Positions 46,690 to 56,609 of a stretch of DNA of 64,000 nt are shown piece after piece. The notes below the pieces were generated by a model, which saw nothing but the letters and a program-made list of their open reading frames with translations, was not told the DNA's origin and searched no databases. Positions within the stretch are counted from its first letter, which is position 1. Every line of letters starts with the position of its first letter. Origin of the DNA: Thermasporomyces composti (lineage in GTDB: Bacteria > Actinomycetota > Actinomycetes > Propionibacteriales > Actinopolymorphaceae); contig NZ_QTUC01000001.1 of assembly GCF_003386795.1 (NCBI RefSeq), forward strand, positions 4,154,001 through 4,218,000. The letters are read 5' to 3'. Position numbers and translations under genes: made by a program.

Positions 46690-47235
46690 GTGGAGGACCA
46701 GGTGCGCCAAGGCGGCGTCGGAGTACCCGACGGACTCGAGCGTCTGTGGAGCCCTCACCGGATGGCCTACATCCTGGGGGAGGGCAAGCCGACCGGGAGC
46801 GGCCCCGAGGACGGGTGCCCGTTCTGCGACATCCCACAGCGGGACGACGAGGACGGGCTCGTGGTCGCGCGGGGAAGACTCGTCTACGCCGTCCTCAACC
46901 TCTACCCCTACAACACCGGCCACCTGATGGTGTGCCCGTACCGGCACGTCGCCGACTACCCCGACCTGACCGAGGAGGAGACGGCAGAGCTCGCGGCCTT
47001 CACGCAGCAGGCCATCCGGGCGCTCCGGCGAGCCTCGTCACCCGAGGGGTTCAACATCGGCATGAACCTCGGTGCTGTCGCCGGCGCCGGCATCGCCGCC
47101 CACCTACACCAGCACGTCGTTCCGCGGTGGGGCGGCGACACCAACTTCATGCCCGTCGTCGGCCGGGCCAAGGTGCTGCCGCAGCTGCTCCGAGACACCC
47201 GGGCACTGGTGGCCGAGGCCTGGCCCGACCGCTGA
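46690..47235 (+). CDS. HIT-family hydrolase (Ap4A phosphorylase-like)
   Basis: A 181-residue HIT protein. CPFCDIPQRDDEDGLVV is the N-terminal zinc-like segment and HLHQHVVPRW carries the catalytic HxHxH. By synteny with thrS and pgsA it matches the mycobacterial diadenosine-tetraphosphate phosphorylase (the Rv2613c position). The GTG at 46690 has TAGGAT seven bases upstream, so it is probably leaderless despite its place after thrS. In other actinomycetes pgsA follows directly, but here three genes intervene. Confidence 0.93.
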   Translation: MEDQVRQGGVGVPDGLERLWSPHRMAYILGEGKPTGSGPEDGCPFCDIPQRDDEDGLVVARGRLVYAVLNLYPYNTGHLMVCPYRHVADYPDLTEEETAELAAFTQQAIRALRRASSPEGFNIGMNLGAVAGAGIAAHLHQHVVPRWGGDTNFMPVVGRAKVLPQLLRDTRALVAEAWPDR

Positions 47236-47298
47236 CCGGCACCGCGAGACCCGCCGTGCTGCGTGCCAGCGGCCGGGCGAGGCGTCGCCGCACGAGCC

Positions 47299-48261
47299 TC
47301 ACAGCCCCGACAGGAACGTGAAGATCCGATCGGCGTGACCCGGCAGGCTCTCGTGCTTGAAGTCGGGGTAGAGCAGCACCTGCTTGGAGCTGGTGATCTT
47401 GTTGTACGCCGCGAACTGGGTCGACGGCGGGCACACGGTGTCGTTGAGCCCCACGCCCATGAGCACCTCCGCCCGGATCCGGGGTGCGAGGTGTTGCACG
47501 TCGATGTAGCCCAGGCGGGTGAAGACCTCCTCCTCCCGCTCGTGCAGCGGGTCGAAGCGGCGGAACCACTCGTCGAGCTCGAGGTAGGCGTCCTTGGCCA
47601 GGTCGAGCTCCCAGACCCGCTGGTAGTCACACAGGAACGGGTAGACGGGTGCCGCCCGCTTGATCCGCGGCTCGAGCGCGGCGCAGGCGAGGGTGAGACC
47701 GCCGCCTTGGCTGGCGCCCCAGGCCCCGACGCGCGTCTCGTCGACGTCCTCCATGTCCATGACGATGCGGGCCAGCAGCGCGGTGTCGAGGAAGACGTGC
47801 CGGTAGTACAGCTTGTCGACGTTGTCGTCCAAGCCACGGACGATGTGACCGCGCAGCGTCCACCCGCGAACCCCGCCGACGTCCTCGGAGAGCCCACCCT
47901 GGCCGCGGCAGTCGAGCGCCGCGACGGTGTAGCCGAGCGCGACGTAGCCGAGGAGCTCCGACCAGTCCGGTGAGCGCCCGGCGTAGCCGTGGAAGTGCAG
48001 CACCGCCGGGTGCGGCTCGGTGGCGTTCCTCGGCCGCAGCAGCTTGGCGTGGACCCGAGCTTCGCCGGTGCCCTGGAACCAGAGGTGGAAACACTCCGCG
48101 AACGGCGCTTGGAAGGCGGCCGGTTCCAGCTCGACCTTGGGGTCGACGGCGGCGAGCTCGGCCAGGGCGGCGTCCCAGTAGGCGTCGAAGTCAGCTGGAC
48201 GAGGGTTGGTGCCCTGGTAGGTCGCGAGCTTCTCCCGCGGCATGTCGAAGAGCAACGGCAT
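47299..48261 (-). CDS. acetylxylan esterase/cephalosporin-C deacetylase (CE7)
   Basis: An alpha/beta-hydrolase of carbohydrate esterase family 7, 320 residues. The catalytic triad is Ser184 (GASQGGG), Asp274 (GLNDTVCPP) and His303 (KHESLPG). [12 protein letters not shown] is the CE7 motif near the oxyanion hole. No signal peptide is present, so it is intracellular and likely deacetylates short xylo-oligosaccharides or other acetylated sugars. The ATG follows AAGGAG. It sits on the opposite strand within the thrS-pgsA block. Confidence 0.94.
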   Translation of the reverse strand: MPLLFDMPREKLATYQGTNPRPADFDAYWDAALAELAAVDPKVELEPAAFQAPFAECFHLWFQGTGEARVHAKLLRPRNATEPHPAVLHFHGYAGRSPDWSELLGYVALGYTVAALDCRGQGGLSEDVGGVRGWTLRGHIVRGLDDNVDKLYYRHVFLDTALLARIVMDMEDVDETRVGAWGASQGGGLTLACAALEPRIKRAAPVYPFLCDYQRVWELDLAKDAYLELDEWFRRFDPLHEREEEVFTRLGYIDVQHLAPRIRAEVLMGVGLNDTVCPPSTQFAAYNKITSSKQVLLYPDFKHESLPGHADRIFTFLSGL

Positions 48262-48366
48262 GGGTTCTCCTTCTCTCGCTGCCTCGCTGTAGCTCTCACC
48301 GCCTCGCGGTGGCGGAGGGACCGGCTCCAGGCCTGAGCGGTGCGGCGCCACGCTGCGCGCGATCGG

Positions 48367-48780
48367 TCAGGCTGAGCGGAGCTTGGCGGCCACGCTGGCG
48401 ATCTCCTCGGGGTCGCCGGGCCTGGGTTGCCACGGCAGTCGCAGCGGGTCGCCGGCGTAGCGGGGGATGACGTGGACGTGCAGGTGGAAGACCGTCTGCC
48501 AGGCCGCGGCGCCAGAGCTCTGCAGGAGGTTCACCCCGTCGGCGCCGAGGCGGTCCCGGACCAGGCAGGCCATCCGTTGGGCCAGCGACGCGCACGCCGC
48601 CAGGTCGTCAGCGGCGACACTGAACACGTCCTGGGCGTGGTCCCGGGGCACCACGAGGAGGTGGCCTGGCGTGGCGGGGTTGATGTCCATGAACGCCACC
48701 GCGCGCTCCTCCTCGGCGATCATGGTGCTGGGAAGCTCGCCGGCGACGATCTGGCAGAAGACACAACGATCCGCGGACAT
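48367..48780 (-). CDS. HIT-family protein
   Basis: A second HIT protein, 137 residues, of the Hint type. CVFCQIVAGELPSTMIAEEE is the N-terminal segment. HLHVHVIPRYAGD is the catalytic histidine motif. It probably hydrolyses nucleoside phosphoramidates or dinucleotides. The ATG at 48780 has a -10-like TACGCT seven bases upstream and no ribosome site, so it is probably leaderless. It shares direction with the esterase and EF-G2 genes on either side. Confidence 0.92.
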   Translation of the reverse strand: MSADRCVFCQIVAGELPSTMIAEEERAVAFMDINPATPGHLLVVPRDHAQDVFSVAADDLAACASLAQRMACLVRDRLGADGVNLLQSSGAAAWQTVFHLHVHVIPRYAGDPLRLPWQPRPGDPEEIASVAAKLRSA

Positions 48781-48950
48781 GGCGAGCAGCGTAACCAGCG
48801 CCGCCGCCCGATGGTGTGGCGCTTCCTCAGCCGGTCACTGTCCTCCAGCCGGCCGTGGCCGTGGGTCGACGTCACCGGCGCTGGGTCGACCCAGGCGCTC
48901 GACCGCCGTGGCCGAGCCCGGCGGTCCTGGTCCAGCTCCCTGGTGTCGCG

Positions 48951-51128
48951 TCAGGCGTTGACGGGCTCCTCAGTTGCCGCCTGGCGGACCCGTTCGGCGA
49001 CGTTGGGTGGCATCGGCTCGTAGCGCACGAAGGTGCGTGTGAAGGTGCCGGTCCCATGGGACATGGAGCGCAAGTCGATGGCGTACCGGGTGATCTCCAC
49101 CTGCGGGACCTCCGCCTTGACGAGTGTGCGTCCGCCTGAGCCGACCGGCTCGGTGCCGAGGACCCGGCCTCGACGGCTCGACAGGTCGCCCATGATCGTT
49201 CCGACGTACTCGTCCGCGACCATGACCGTCACCAGGTCGACCGGCTCCAGCAAGGTGACCTTGCCGTTCTTTGCCGCCTCCCGCAGAGCGAGGGCGCCAG
49301 CGGTCTGGAACGCCATGTCGGAGGAGTCGACACTGTGCGCCTTACCGTCGTACAGCGTCACCCTGATGTCGACGACCGGATATCCGGCGAGGACTCCCTT
49401 CTCCATCTGGGCGCGCACGCCCTTCTCGACGCTGGGGATGAACTGCCGGGGAACGGCGCCACCGACGACCTTGTCGACGAACTCGAATCCGCTGCCCTCC
49501 GGAAGAGGCTCGACCTCGATGTCACAGATGGCGTACTGGCCATGGCCGCCGGTCTGCTTGACGTGTCGGCCGTGGCCGGTCGCCTTGGCCTGGAAGGTCT
49601 CCCGCAGTGGGACGCGCAACGGAACCTGGTCGACCGTGACACCGTAACGGTTCGCGAGCCGGTCCAACGCGACGTCGGCGTGCGCCTCGCCCATGCACCA
49701 CAGCACCACCTGGCGGGTCTCGGCGTTGTGCTCGATCCGCAGTGTCGGGTCCTCGGCCGCCAGCCTGGCCAACCCCTGGGAGAGCTTGTCCTCGTCGGAC
49801 TTGGTGTGGGCGGCGATCGCGACCGGCAGCAGCGGCTCCGGCATCGACCACGGCCGCATCACCAGCGGTTGCTCGACGCTGGAGAGGGTGTCACCGGTCT
49901 CCGCTCGACTCAGCTTGCCGATGGCGCAGATGTCACCGGCCACGCAGTGGTTGAGCGGGCGTTGCTGCTTGCCGAGTGGGGAGGACAGGCTGCCCACCCG
50001 GTCGTCCTCGTCGTGGTCCTCGTGGCCACGCTCCTCACCGAAGAAGGCGGAGGAATGACCTGACACGTGCAGCTTCATGTCCGGACGGATGGTCCCGGAG
50101 AACACCCGCACCAGACTGATCCGGCCCACGTAGGGGTCGGAGTAGGTCTTGACCACCTCCGCCAGGAGTGGTCCGTTCGGGTCGCAGGGGAGCCGACCGT
50201 TGGACTTGCCCACCGGGGTGAAGGACTCGACGGGCTCGTGCTCCAAGGGCGAGGGGAACGCGCTGGTGATCAGCTCCAGCACCTCCAGGGTGCCGACGCC
50301 TGTGGTGGAGCAGACCGGTAGAACGGGGAAGAAGGAGCCCCGAGCGACCGCCTTCTCGAGGTCGTCGATCAACACCTTGGTGTCGATCGGCTCGCCACCG
50401 AGGTAGCGGTCCATGAGGCTCTCGTCCTCGGACTCCTCGATGATGCCCTCGATCAGGCTGCCGCGCGCCGATTCCAGCTCGTCGGCGAACGAGGCGGGCG
50501 CCTCGCCCTCGACCCGGCTGCCGGAGGAGTAGTCAAAGAGTCGTTGCGTCAGGAGGCCGACCAGGCCGGTGACGGTGCCGCCGCCGTCGACCGGTAGGTA
50601 GAGCGGCAGGACCTTCTGGCCGAAGGACGACTGCGCCTGCGCCAGAACGCTCGGATAGTCCGCACGGGGGTGGTCGAGCTTGGTCACGGCGATCGCGCGC
50701 GGCATGCCGACGGCCTCGCACTCCTCCCACAGCGCCTCCGTGGCGGCGTCGATCCCCTCGCTGGCCGCGACGACGAAGAGCGCGCAGTCGGCGGCCCGCA
50801 GCCCGGCACGGAGCTCGCCGACGAAGTCGGCGTAACCAGGCGTATCGAGCAGGTTGACCTTGACGCCGTCGTGGAGCAGGGGTGCCAGCGAGAGCCCGAC
50901 CGAGCGTCCCTGGCGGTGCTCGACCTCGTCGAAGTCACTGACGGTGGTCCCATCCTCGACCCGGCCGGCGCGCGGGATGGTGCTGCTCGCGACGAGGAGG
51001 GCCTCGACAAGGGTCGTCTTCCCGGAACCTGAGGGGCCGACCAGGACGACGTTGCGGATGACGTCGGGCCGGTCGGCCGTTGGTGCCGCGACGGCCGCTC
51101 CACTGGAACTGGTGTGCTTCTCAGCCAT
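48951..51128 (-). CDS. elongation factor G-like protein (EF-G2)
   Basis: A translational GTPase homologue of 725 residues. G1 is VLVGPSGSGKTTLVEALL, G3 is NLLDTPGYADFVGEL, G4 is AVTKLDHPRADYP. The switch I threonine motif (RGITI in EF-G) is replaced by QGRSVGLSLAPLL, as in mycobacterial EF-G2, whose translocase activity is doubtful. An Asp/His/Glu-rich insert (GEERGHEDHDEDDRVG) is in domain II. Domains III-V are present. The ATG follows AGGAGGCGG. It intervenes between thrS-HIT and pgsA. Confidence 0.92.
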   Translation of the reverse strand: MAEKHTSSSGAAVAAPTADRPDVIRNVVLVGPSGSGKTTLVEALLVASSTIPRAGRVEDGTTVSDFDEVEHRQGRSVGLSLAPLLHDGVKVNLLDTPGYADFVGELRAGLRAADCALFVVAASEGIDAATEALWEECEAVGMPRAIAVTKLDHPRADYPSVLAQAQSSFGQKVLPLYLPVDGGGTVTGLVGLLTQRLFDYSSGSRVEGEAPASFADELESARGSLIEGIIEESEDESLMDRYLGGEPIDTKVLIDDLEKAVARGSFFPVLPVCSTTGVGTLEVLELITSAFPSPLEHEPVESFTPVGKSNGRLPCDPNGPLLAEVVKTYSDPYVGRISLVRVFSGTIRPDMKLHVSGHSSAFFGEERGHEDHDEDDRVGSLSSPLGKQQRPLNHCVAGDICAIGKLSRAETGDTLSSVEQPLVMRPWSMPEPLLPVAIAAHTKSDEDKLSQGLARLAAEDPTLRIEHNAETRQVVLWCMGEAHADVALDRLANRYGVTVDQVPLRVPLRETFQAKATGHGRHVKQTGGHGQYAICDIEVEPLPEGSGFEFVDKVVGGAVPRQFIPSVEKGVRAQMEKGVLAGYPVVDIRVTLYDGKAHSVDSSDMAFQTAGALALREAAKNGKVTLLEPVDLVTVMVADEYVGTIMGDLSSRRGRVLGTEPVGSGGRTLVKAEVPQVEITRYAIDLRSMSHGTGTFTRTFVRYEPMPPNVAERVRQAATEEPVNA

Positions 51129-51411
51129 GGACGCCGCCTCCTTGCGCGTGTCGACCTCTCACCGGACGCGCCCGGGCGGCTCACCGCCGACGACGGGCGG
51201 CGCCCTGACATGGTGGCTTCCACCTTTCACCCGGTGCGACTCGCGCACAACCCCCTTCGGGCGTATTGACTGAACTGGCCTGGCCCGCGGGGACGAGACG
51301 CGCCGTCGGGACCCCCATCGGGCCGGCACACCCCGGCGGATGAGTAGCATCGGCCCGTCTCGGCACACGAACGACCGCGACCGAGCCACCCGACGAATCG
51401 GCGAAAACCAC

Positions 51412-52077
51412 ATGCTGCGACGGTTCCACCAGTTCTGGCTACGGCTCCTGACGCCGGTGGCGAGGTTCTTCCTCCGTGTCGGCATCGGTCCGGACATCGT
51501 GACCGCGGTAGGCACCCTCGGGGTCTGCATCGGGGCCGTCGGCTTCTACCCACGCGGCGAGCTGTTCTGGGGCACGATCGTCATCACGGCCTTCGTGTTC
51601 TCCGACATGGTCGACGGCCTGATGGCGCGGATGTCGAACCGCTCGTCGAAGTGGGGAGCGTTCCTCGACTCCACGCTCGACCGGCTGGGTGACGCGGCCG
51701 TGTTCGGGGGCTTGGCGCTGTGGTTCGCCGGTGGCGGAGGCAGCTTCGTCCTCGCCTGCGTTGCTCTCTACGACCTGGTGATGGGGAGCGTGACCTCCTA
51801 CGCCAAGGCCCGGGCGGAGAGCCTGGGCATGACCGCCAACGTCGGCATCGCGGAGCGAGCCGACCGGCTGGTGGCCGTCCTGGTCGCCGCCGGCCTGGCC
51901 GGTCTCGGCGTTCCGGTCGTCCTCCCGCTCGTGCTGTGGGTGCTGGCGGTGGCCAGCACGGTGACGGTGATCCAGCGGATCGTCGCCGTCCGTCAGCAGA
52001 CGCACGGCACTGACCAGACCGCGGCGGAGGGGGCCTCGGCGCCTGGAGCTGGCTCGAAGGAGAAGGGTCCTCAGTGA
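51412..52077 (+). CDS. pgsA: phosphatidylinositol phosphate synthase
   Basis: A CDP-alcohol phosphotransferase of 221 residues making phosphatidylinositol phosphate for PIM lipids. The catalytic signature is D-x2-DG-x2-AR-x8-G-x3-D-x3-D, from SDMVDGLMARMSNRSS to FLDSTLDRLGDA. Five or six membrane helices are visible. The ATG at 51412 is closest to the first helix; a longer frame to 51340 has no better site. The GTGA overlap at the 3' end couples it to the acyltransferase. Confidence 0.92.
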   Translation: MLRRFHQFWLRLLTPVARFFLRVGIGPDIVTAVGTLGVCIGAVGFYPRGELFWGTIVITAFVFSDMVDGLMARMSNRSSKWGAFLDSTLDRLGDAAVFGGLALWFAGGGGSFVLACVALYDLVMGSVTSYAKARAESLGMTANVGIAERADRLVAVLVAAGLAGLGVPVVLPLVLWVLAVASTVTVIQRIVAVRQQTHGTDQTAAEGASAPGAGSKEKGPQ

Positions 52078-53066
52078 GGTTCGACCGCGCGTCGGCGGTA
52101 GCCCGCCCAGATGTCCGTCGGGGACCGCTCGCACGGCTGAGGGACGCCGGAGTCGAGCTCGTCTACTCGCTCGGCTGGGCGCTGGTGCGGAAGCTGCCTC
52201 GGCCGATCGCGTTCGGGCTCCTCCAGCTCCTCGCGGACCTGGCGTGGATGTGTCGGGTGCGCGGGGTCCTCCAGCTCCAGCGCAACCTGCGCCGAGTGCG
52301 CCCTGAGGCCAGCGACGAGGAGCTGTGGTCCCTCACTCGGGCCGGCATGCGGTCGTACTTCCGCTACTGGTGCGAGATGTTTCGGTTGCCCGACATGACG
52401 CGGGAGGAGATCGACCGCAAGGTCGTCACCCACAACGAGGAGATCTTCTGGGCCGCCGTCGAGAGCGGACGGGGCATCGTGGCAGCACTGCCACACATGG
52501 GCAACTGGGACTTCGCCGGCGCCTGGGCGACGAGTCGTGGCATCCCGATGACCGCGGTGGCCGAGCGCTTGCGCCCGGAACGGCTCTTCGACCGGTTCGT
52601 CGCGCACCGGGCGGCGCTCGGGATCGAGGTGCTCCCGGTGACAGGGGGACCGGACCCGATGACCGCCCTCACCGAGCGGCTCGCTGCCGGCCGGGTCATC
52701 GGCCTGGTCGCCGACCGGGACCTGTCCGCGCGGGGCGTGGACGTGACGTTCCTCGGCGAGCCCACCAGGATGCCCGCCGGGCCGGCCGCCCTCGCCGTGC
52801 GGACCGGCGCCACGCTCCTCCCGGTCACGATGTGGTACGACGGTCCCAGCATGCACATTCGCTTCCACGAGCCGCTGGAGCGAACGGGAGGTCAACGGCA
52901 GGCGATCCGGGAGCTGACGCAGCGGCTCGCCGATGTCTTCGCCCAGGCGATCTTGGAGCATCCGGAGGACTGGCACATGTTGCAGCCACTCTGGCTGGCC
53001 GACCTCAGGCCGTCGCACCGGGCCAGCATCGAGCGCCAGCAGCAGCGGCGACGAGCGACCGGGTGA
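52074..53066 (+). CDS. phosphatidylinositol mannoside acyltransferase
   Basis: A 330-residue lauroyl/myristoyl-type acyltransferase, the PatA counterpart. It acylates the mannose of PIM intermediates at the inner membrane. The H-x4-D motif is PHMGNWDFAGAW. LIGLVADRDLS-like residues appear as VIGLVADRDLSARGVDVTFLGEP, with PAGPAALAVRTGATLLPV and ILEHPEDWHMLQPLW. The N-terminal amphipathic helix (YSLGWALVRKLPRPIAF) would associate with the membrane. The GTG overlaps the pgsA stop, and pimA follows at seven bases. Confidence 0.92.
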   Translation: MRFDRASAVARPDVRRGPLARLRDAGVELVYSLGWALVRKLPRPIAFGLLQLLADLAWMCRVRGVLQLQRNLRRVRPEASDEELWSLTRAGMRSYFRYWCEMFRLPDMTREEIDRKVVTHNEEIFWAAVESGRGIVAALPHMGNWDFAGAWATSRGIPMTAVAERLRPERLFDRFVAHRAALGIEVLPVTGGPDPMTALTERLAAGRVIGLVADRDLSARGVDVTFLGEPTRMPAGPAALAVRTGATLLPVTMWYDGPSMHIRFHEPLERTGGQRQAIRELTQRLADVFAQAILEHPEDWHMLQPLWLADLRPSHRASIERQQQRRRATG

Positions 53067-53073
53067 GGACCCG

Positions 53074-54270
53074 GTGAGGATCGGCATCGTCTGCCCCTAC
53101 TCGCTCGACGTGCCGGGCGGTGTGCAGAACCATGTCCGCGACCTGGCGGAAGTGCTCCTCGACCTGGGCCATGAGGTCTCCGTCCTGGCGCCGGCCGACG
53201 ACGACACCCCGGTACCGCCGTACGTCGTGCCGGCGGGTCGGGCCGTCCCGGTGCCCTACAACGGGTCGGTCGCCCGGCTCGCGTTCGGGCCGCTGTCGGC
53301 GGCGCGGGTGCGGCGGTGGATCCGCGAAGGCGGGTTCGACGTCCTCCACATCCACGAGCCCGCCACCCCGTCGCTGTCCCTGCTGGCTCTCTGGGCGGCG
53401 ACCGGGCCGATCGTCGCGACCTTCCACACGGCGATGCCGCGCTCGCGGATGATGAGCGCCGCCTCGGCGATCCTTCGCCCGGCGTTGGAGAAGATCAGCG
53501 CCCGCGTGGCGGTGAGTGAGCCCGCTCGCGCGACGCTCGTCCACCATCTAGGCGGCGAGCCGGTCGTGATCCCGAACGGCTTGTTCGTCGATCGGTTCGC
53601 GAACGCGCGGCCGCGGCCGCAATGGCGGGAGGGCGCGGGCACGCTGTGCTTCCTCGGCCGGCTTGACGAGCCCCGTAAGGGCCTCGCCGTCCTGCTTCGC
53701 GCGTTCCCGGAGATCGTGCGACGACGCCCGGGCGTGCGCTTGTTGGTCGCTGGCCCGGGTGACGTCGAGGAGGCCCGTGCCAGCCTGCCAGCCGAGTGCC
53801 GGCCGGCGGTGGAGTTCCTCGGCATGGTGGACGACCAGACCAAGGCCGAGATGTTCGCCAGCTCCGACATCTACGTCGCTCCCCACACGGGTGGGGAGTC
53901 GTTCGGGATCGTCCTGGTGGAGGCGATGGCGGCCGGCGCTCCCGTCCTGGCGAGCGCCCTCGACGCGTTCCGTCTCGTGGTCGATGGCGGCAGGTTGGGG
54001 CGCTTGTTCGAGGTGGGGGACAGCGACGCCCTCGCTGAGGAGGCCATCGCGCTCCTCGAGGACCCGGCCGCTCGTGACCGGCTGCGCGAGGCGGCCAGGC
54101 TCGCCGTCCGCCGGTACGACTGGAGCAACGTGGCGAAGGAGATCATCTCGGTCTACGAGATGGTCGCCGAAGGCCCGGCGGGTGTCGGCGAGGCCACCGC
54201 CGTCGCTCCCGGACCCGCCGGCCCTGTCGGCGGCGACAGGCGCGACGACTCGATCGATGGAGCGACGTGA
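53074..54270 (+). CDS. pimA: phosphatidylinositol alpha-mannosyltransferase PimA
   Basis: A GT4 glycosyltransferase of 398 residues transferring the first mannose from GDP-mannose to phosphatidylinositol. The start IGIVCPYSLDVPGGVQNHV, the HIHEPATPSLSLL loop and the GT-B signature GGESFGIVLVEAMAAGAPV (with the E-x7-E motif) identify it. An Ala/Gly/Asp-rich tail after about 370 is divergent. GTG at 53074 follows the preceding stop by seven bases. Its stop overlaps the next ATG. Confidence 0.95.
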   Translation: MRIGIVCPYSLDVPGGVQNHVRDLAEVLLDLGHEVSVLAPADDDTPVPPYVVPAGRAVPVPYNGSVARLAFGPLSAARVRRWIREGGFDVLHIHEPATPSLSLLALWAATGPIVATFHTAMPRSRMMSAASAILRPALEKISARVAVSEPARATLVHHLGGEPVVIPNGLFVDRFANARPRPQWREGAGTLCFLGRLDEPRKGLAVLLRAFPEIVRRRPGVRLLVAGPGDVEEARASLPAECRPAVEFLGMVDDQTKAEMFASSDIYVAPHTGGESFGIVLVEAMAAGAPVLASALDAFRLVVDGGRLGRLFEVGDSDALAEEAIALLEDPAARDRLREAARLAVRRYDWSNVAKEIISVYEMVAEGPAGVGEATAVAPGPAGPVGGDRRDDSIDGAT

Positions 54271-54818
54271 TGGACTGGGTCCTGGTCGCGATCGTCGTGG
54301 TGGCCGTCATCGGGGTCTACCTGTCGTGGACGGCCGGTCGGATCGATCGCCTGCACGCCCGGCTGGAGGCGGCTCGGTCGGCGTTGGACGCGCAGCTGTA
54401 CCGTCGTTCCGCGGTCGCTCTCGAGGTGGCAACCTCGGGCATGCTCGACCCGGCCACCGCGCTCCTCGTCGCGGACGCCGCGCACCGCGCTCGGTCGGGC
54501 GGCGAGGAGGAACGCGAGCTCGTCGAGTCGGACTTGTCCAAAGCGCTCGCGGCCGCGTTCCCTGATGTCGAGACCTGCCAGCAGTTGGCCCGGCAGCCGG
54601 GCGCGAGCGAGCTCCTCGCCGAACTGGGCGCCGCCTGTCGCCGAGTCGAGATGGCCCGGCGGTTCCACAACGACACGGCGGCCAACGCCCGGGCTCTACG
54701 CACCCGGTGGCTGGTGCGGGCGTTCCGCCTGGCCGGACACGCGCCGATGCCCGAGACGGTCGAGATGGACGACACGCCACCGGCCGGCTTGGTCGGGTGG
54801 GCGCCCTCGCCGTCGTGA
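54270..54818 (+). CDS. LemA-like membrane-anchored protein
   Basis: A protein of 182 residues. One N-terminal helix (WVLVAIVVVAVIGVYLSW) anchors a helical domain rich in Leu/Arg/Ala (GRIDRLHARLEAARSALDAQL...MARRFHNDTAANARALR). The RRFHNDTAAN segment is LemA-like. The function is unknown. The ATG overlaps the pimA stop (TGATG), so it is translationally coupled to the PIM operon. A GTG one codon earlier is an alternative. Confidence 0.75.
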   Translation: MDWVLVAIVVVAVIGVYLSWTAGRIDRLHARLEAARSALDAQLYRRSAVALEVATSGMLDPATALLVADAAHRARSGGEEERELVESDLSKALAAAFPDVETCQQLARQPGASELLAELGAACRRVEMARRFHNDTAANARALRTRWLVRAFRLAGHAPMPETVEMDDTPPAGLVGWAPSPS

Positions 54819-54935
54819 GCTGGCCGCCGCGAGCCGCCCGATACCCGGACAAGCTCACCTGATCCGTCGCTCGACCTCCGCGGCGCCTACCATGGAAGCG
54901 CCCTTCCCGTCGACACCCTTCCTGGCGAGGTAGAA

Positions 54936-55877
54936 GTGACCGAAGCTCAGCCCACGCAGCCCACCGCTGGCAACACCGACGGTGCCTCCACGGCTCCCGT
55001 CACCGGCACCGCGCGGGTCAAGCGCGGCATGGCGGAGATGCTCAAGGGCGGAGTGATCATGGACGTGGTCACGCCCGAGCAGGCGAAGATCGCCGAGGAC
55101 GCCGGCGCCGTCGCCGTCATGGCGTTGGAGCGGGTGCCCGCCGACATCCGGGCCCAGGGCGGTGTCGCGCGGATGAGCGACCCCGACATGATCGAGAGCA
55201 TCATGAACGCCGTCTCGATCCCGGTGATGGCCAAGGTTCGCATCGGGCACTTCGTCGAGGCGCAGGTGCTCCAGGCGATCGGAGTCGACTACATCGACGA
55301 GTCCGAGGTCCTCACCCCGGCCGACGAGACCCACCACATCGACAAGTGGCAGTTCACCGTGCCGTTCGTCTGCGGTGCCACCAACCTGGGCGAGGCGCTG
55401 CGCCGGATCTCCGAGGGCGCCGCGATGATTCGGTCCAAGGGTGAGGCCGGCACGGGCAACGTGGTCGAAGCGACCCGGCACATGCGCCAGATCCGCTCGG
55501 AGATCCGACGGCTCACGACCCTCAGCGAGGAGGAGCTGTACGCCGCGGCGAAGGAGCTGCGCGCGCCCTACGAGCTGGTCAAGGAGGTCGCCTCGACCGG
55601 CCGGCTGCCCGTCGTCCTGTTCACCGCCGGCGGGATCGCCACCCCGGCTGACGCCGCGATGATGATGCAGCTGGGGGCCGACGGGATCTTCGTGGGCTCC
55701 GGCATCTTCAAGTCCGGCGACCCGGCGAAGCGGGCGGCGGCCATCGTCAAGGCCACGACCTTCTACGACGACCCCGACGTGATCGCGAAGGTCTCGCGCG
55801 GTCTGGGCGAGGCGATGGTCGGGATCAACATCTCCGAGCTGCCCGAGTCCGCTCGGCTCGCCAACCGCGGCTGGTGA
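54936..55877 (+). CDS. pdxS: pyridoxal 5'-phosphate synthase, PdxS subunit
   Basis: PdxS (313 residues) makes PLP from ribose 5-phosphate, glyceraldehyde 3-phosphate and ammonia. The active-site lysines are in [13 protein letters not shown] and [29 protein letters not shown] and [19 protein letters not shown] are hallmark segments. A 24-residue polar extension precedes the conserved start. The GTG follows GAGGTAGAA. It lies 126 bases before pdxT, its glutaminase partner. Confidence 0.97.
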   Translation: MTEAQPTQPTAGNTDGASTAPVTGTARVKRGMAEMLKGGVIMDVVTPEQAKIAEDAGAVAVMALERVPADIRAQGGVARMSDPDMIESIMNAVSIPVMAKVRIGHFVEAQVLQAIGVDYIDESEVLTPADETHHIDKWQFTVPFVCGATNLGEALRRISEGAAMIRSKGEAGTGNVVEATRHMRQIRSEIRRLTTLSEEELYAAAKELRAPYELVKEVASTGRLPVVLFTAGGIATPADAAMMMQLGADGIFVGSGIFKSGDPAKRAAAIVKATTFYDDPDVIAKVSRGLGEAMVGINISELPESARLANRGW

Positions 55878-56003
55878 CGCGGCCACGGTCACCACTGACC
55901 GGTCAGCGCTGGGGCTTGGTCATCGCCGGCTCGGTTGCCTCGGGCGCCGGTCGCCCGACCAGGTCTCGCGGGCCGGCGCGCATGGCACCCGTAGGGTTGA
56001 GGT

Positions 56004-56603
56004 GTGGCAGCTCAACCGACAATCGGCGTCCTTGCCCTGCAAGGCGACGTCCGTGAACACGCGCGCATTCTTCGCGCCTGCGGCGTAAAGGCGGTCTCCG
56101 TTCGGCGGCCCGAGGAGCTGATGGCCGTCCACGGCCTGGTGGTTCCAGGTGGGGAGTCCACCACCATGGGCACGTTGGCCGCTGCGTTCGACCTCCTCGA
56201 GCCGCTCCGCAAGCGGGTCGCCGACGGGCTTCCGGTCTTCGGGACGTGCGCGGGGATGATCATGCTCGCCGATCGGGTCCTCGACGGCGTCGAAGGACAG
56301 GAGACGATCGGCGGCATCGACATGACCGTGCGACGCAACGCGTTCGGCCGGCAGGTGGACTCCTTCGAGGCCACGGTCTCCTTCACCGACCTCGGGGCGT
56401 TCCACGCCGTGTTCATCCGCGCCCCGTGGGTCGAGGAGGTCGGGGAGTCGTGCCAGGTGCTCGCCCGCGTGGCGTCGGGGCCGGCCGCCGGTAGGATCGT
56501 CGCCGTTCGCCAGGGCCGCTTGATGGCGACAGCGTTCCACCCGGAGCTGACCGGGGACCACCGGGTCCATGAGTATTTCGTCACTCTCGTGAAGGAGGCG
56601 TAG
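56004..56603 (+). CDS. pdxT: pyridoxal 5'-phosphate synthase glutaminase, PdxT
   Basis: PdxT (199 residues) is the glutamine amidotransferase that feeds ammonia to PdxS. The nucleophile Cys is in [12 protein letters not shown]. The His/Glu pair is in [26 protein letters not shown] and [11 protein letters not shown] are signature segments. The GTG has TAGGGT six bases upstream, so a separate leaderless transcript is possible, although GAGG is also close. yebC follows six bases later. Confidence 0.96.
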   Translation: MAAQPTIGVLALQGDVREHARILRACGVKAVSVRRPEELMAVHGLVVPGGESTTMGTLAAAFDLLEPLRKRVADGLPVFGTCAGMIMLADRVLDGVEGQETIGGIDMTVRRNAFGRQVDSFEATVSFTDLGAFHAVFIRAPWVEEVGESCQVLARVASGPAAGRIVAVRQGRLMATAFHPELTGDHRVHEYFVTLVKEA

Positions 56604-56609
56604 CCCGCC

